7,746 nt of DNA from contig PMBW01000091.1 in assembly GCA_003153075.1 (NCBI GenBank), forward strand, positions 1,159 through 8,904. Reading direction: 5' to 3'. Position 1 is the stretch's first letter. Every line of letters starts with the position of its first letter. The stretch is from Dehalococcoidia bacterium. Its GTDB lineage: Bacteria; Chloroflexota; Dehalococcoidia; Dehalococcoidales; Fen-1064. Positions 5,513-7,746 of the stretch are shown piece after piece. The notes under the pieces were generated by a model. The model ran no database searches. It was not told where the DNA came from and saw nothing but the letters and a program-made list of their open reading frames with translations. The position numbers were made by a program, and so were the translations under genes.

Positions 5513-7746
5513 ATGGTTATTACAAACACAGAAAGCAACAAGCAGGTTGGTGATATCATCCGGTATACTACCTGCAGCGAACACTGTTTGAACATGTGCA
5601 TCATTAAAGTGCGCATCAGGGACGGACGGATTCGGGCAATTGAACCGGATGACACGATCAATCCCGGCATCGCGCGCGAGGATGGGCATGTACCGGATGA
5701 ATTGATCGATAAATGCATGATCATTAACCGTCCGTGCACAAAGGGATATGCGCACATCCGCAATCTGTATGACCCTAACCGCGTGATCTATCCCATGAAA
5801 CGCGTGGGGGACAAGGGCGGCGGTAAATGGGAGAGAATTTCATGGGATGAGGCGCTGGACACTATTGCCAACAAACTAAAAGAGTGTAAGGAAAAATACG
5901 GCCCGCTGTCGATTGGCGATGTCGGGGAAGGTTTTATGCTCAGTTCCTGGTTTGGCGCGGGGGTCGGGGATTGGGGCGATCACTCCCGGCAGGGTGTCGC
6001 TGAGCCGGAGCGGTGGGTAACGGGCAAGGATGGCCACGAAGACCGGCAGGATGAGGGTAATTTACTAAAATCTAAACTCATTGTGTTGTGGGGATTCAAT
6101 CCGGGGACAACCCTCAGTAATCATGTCGTTTATACGCTAATGCGTGCCAGGGAACGCGGCATCCCGATTATCTCGATCGAGCCGCGCCTTACGCCAACCG
6201 CCGAGACTGTTGCCAGCCAGTGGATCCCGATACGCCCGACCACGGATGTAGCGATGATGATCGCGATGGCTAATGTCTGGTTCAAGGAAGACCTTTGCGA
6301 TAAAGGATTCACCAAAAAGTGGGTTGAACCTGAAGGATTGCGGCGCTGGCAGGAATATGTGTTGGGCACGTACGACGGCATCGACAAGACGCCGCAGTGG
6401 GCGGAAACGATCTGTGGTGTGCCTGCGGAGACGATCACGGAATTTGCCCGATTGTATGCCCGCAGTAAGCCGGTCAATTTAAATACCGCCTGGTCGCTCG
6501 GACGTCAGTTCTTCGGCGAGAACGGGATCAGGGCGGCGATGTACCTGCAGGCGCTGACAGGTAACACGATGTCTCCGGGCGGCACGGCTTCGGCGGAAAC
6601 ATCCTGCGAATTCGGGCAACACGAGCCAACCATACCGAAGCCGACTGTAGACTGGCAGAAAAAGCCCGGAACATACCAGACGCCGTCTTTGATGGCCCAT
6701 TTCAAGTGGCCGGAAGCCGTCGTTTTACGGGAAAAGCTGGATAACGGTGAGATCAGCACAGCTGAATACAACCGCGTTATCGGTAATGCTCCCGGAAATC
6801 CCGCTCCCAATATCAAGATATTGATCTTGCAAACATCTAATCCTGTGATGACTCACCCGGATGTCAATACCAATATCAAAGCCTTGAAGAAACTGGAGTT
6901 TAGCGTGGTATTCTCCTACCACCTTGATAATCCTACGGCCAGATACGCCGATATCATCCTGCCGCAAATGCACAGGGCGTTTGAGGGCAGAGATGTAAAT
7001 CTGCGCGGTGTGCGTTCGCCTGACCTGTTCAGCCGGGAAACTCCCAACCTGAACGGCAATTTTTTCGTCTACAAGCAAAAGTGCGTCGACCCGCCGGGAG
7101 AAGTCAAAGCGCGGGGATGGATATGGGTACAGATCGCAAAGAGATTGGGTTTCGCGGAGCAGTTTGCCCCGCGCCTGGCGAATGTTCCCGATGACAAATG
7201 GGACGAAGCTGTCGATGAACTGCATCATGAGGCCTATGATAAGTGGAGAATAAGGAAAGAGATTGCCCCCTTGCACCCGCCAGATTGGGAGGAGTTCCAG
7301 AAGAAACCAGTCTTCCGCTGGGAAGATAAGGAACCCTATTATACGTACAAAAACGCGATCGAGCGCGGGGAAAACCCATTTGCCGGAACAGAATCGGGCA
7401 AAATAGAGTTTTACTCTAAAGAAGTGGCTGCCAGCTCCGGTGCTGCCGGTAATAAGATACCCGGCAATGCTAAAGCAAACGGTCGCTACGGCGGCGGTAA
7501 TCTGCCCCCGATGGCTGAAATGATAAAAGGAGGCAATGCTACTTATCACAGTAAGGACCTGGTGAAATATCCGCTGCTGATGTCGTCGCCCCACGGCCTC
7601 TACCGTATCCATTCGTTATTAGACAATCAGCCGTTACTGCGGGATTGCTACCGGCACGCGGTCTGGATCAGCGCCGCCGAGGCCAAAGCGCGCGGAATAA
7701 AAGATGACGATCTGGTCCGTGTTTTTAACGACCAGGCCGAAATAAT
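5513..7746 (+). CDS. Molybdopterin oxidoreductase catalytic subunit, DMSO reductase family (3' partial)
   Basis: 744 codons are visible with no stop; the gene runs off the right edge, probably lacking about the last 80-120 residues. Seen: an N-terminal [4Fe-4S] site with Cys21, Cys25, Cys29 (CSEHCLNMC) and Cys75 in RPCTKGYA; DPNRVIYPMKRVG (88-100) and WERISWDEAL (106-115); GDHS (155-158), which aligns with the GDYS of DmsA and makes Ser158 the likely molybdenum ligand; LWGFNPG (192-198) and WIPIRPTTD (237-245) of the cofactor-binding domains; YADIILPQ (478-485); and the start of the C-terminal dinucleotide-binding domain (about 685 on; HGLYRIHS, then RGIKDDDLVRVFND). Family knowledge: bis-MGD enzymes of this type reduce or oxidise S-, N-, As- or Se-oxo compounds with an FeS partner and often a membrane anchor; those genes would lie to the right. 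Oddity: there is no Tat signal, so the enzyme appears cytoplasmic or relies on a partner. The substrate cannot be assigned; DmsA/YnfE-like is only a family label. Confidence 0.94.
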   Translation, partial: MVITNTESNKQVGDIIRYTTCSEHCLNMCIIKVRIRDGRIRAIEPDDTINPGIAREDGHVPDELIDKCMIINRPCTKGYAHIRNLYDPNRVIYPMKRVGDKGGGKWERISWDEALDTIANKLKECKEKYGPLSIGDVGEGFMLSSWFGAGVGDWGDHSRQGVAEPERWVTGKDGHEDRQDEGNLLKSKLIVLWGFNPGTTLSNHVVYTLMRARERGIPIISIEPRLTPTAETVASQWIPIRPTTDVAMMIAMANVWFKEDLCDKGFTKKWVEPEGLRRWQEYVLGTYDGIDKTPQWAETICGVPAETITEFARLYARSKPVNLNTAWSLGRQFFGENGIRAAMYLQALTGNTMSPGGTASAETSCEFGQHEPTIPKPTVDWQKKPGTYQTPSLMAHFKWPEAVVLREKLDNGEISTAEYNRVIGNAPGNPAPNIKILILQTSNPVMTHPDVNTNIKALKKLEFSVVFSYHLDNPTARYADIILPQMHRAFEGRDVNLRGVRSPDLFSRETPNLNGNFFVYKQKCVDPPGEVKARGWIWVQIAKRLGFAEQFAPRLANVPDDKWDEAVDELHHEAYDKWRIRKEIAPLHPPDWEEFQKKPVFRWEDKEPYYTYKNAIERGENPFAGTESGKIEFYSKEVAASSGAAGNKIPGNAKANGRYGGGNLPPMAEMIKGGNATYHSKDLVKYPLLMSSPHGLYRIHSLLDNQPLLRDCYRHAVWISAAEAKARGIKDDDLVRVFNDQAEI

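Noticed and set aside
5384..5755. A 123-codon reverse open frame across the molybdoenzyme start
   Set aside because: It overlaps the conserved FeS-cluster region of the molybdoenzyme antisense and has no recognisable features.
6725..7612. A 295-codon open frame on the reverse strand
   Set aside because: It lies wholly antisense to the molybdoenzyme gene, whose motifs are conserved throughout. The reverse product resembles no family I know and has a composition typical of a shadow frame.

Overview
The window carries four protein-coding genes and no RNA gene, insertion sequence or CRISPR array that I can see. From left to right: the 3' part of a large multi-PAS hybrid histidine kinase (+, cut by the left edge), a complete rlmN encoding the 23S rRNA/tRNA adenine-C2 methyltransferase (+), a complete 12-helix-type MFS drug-efflux-like transporter (-), and the 5' part of a molybdopterin oxidoreductase of the DMSO-reductase family (+, cut by the right edge).

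Layout: kinase and rlmN point the same way, separated by 90 bases that hold a promoter-like element ending right at the rlmN start codon. rlmN and the transporter converge across a 50-base gap. The transporter and the molybdoenzyme diverge from a 218-base AT-rich control region. On the molybdoenzyme side that region has a near-consensus promoter and a very good ribosome binding site; on the transporter side the promoter is weaker. Each side also carries a short palindrome built the same way (5-base arms, 4-base centre), overlapping a promoter element.

Organism: a bacterium of moderate GC content. A cytoplasmic-looking DMSO-reductase-family enzyme next to a PAS-rich hybrid kinase fits an anaerobe with a flexible respiratory repertoire. 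By general resemblance I would look first in Chloroflexota (Dehalococcoidia) and then in Peptococcaceae-type Firmicutes, but nothing here fixes the taxon and this is a low-confidence inference.

How the genes work together: there is no strong sign of one shared pathway. The kinase could sense a redox or small-molecule signal, but its partner is not in the window. rlmN is a housekeeping gene. The transporter and molybdoenzyme share only a control region. I see no clearly new multi-gene system. The points most worth checking are the missing export signal on the molybdoenzyme, the paired palindromes in the divergent promoter region, the apparently leaderless rlmN start, and the regular 125-residue PAS spacing in the kinase.
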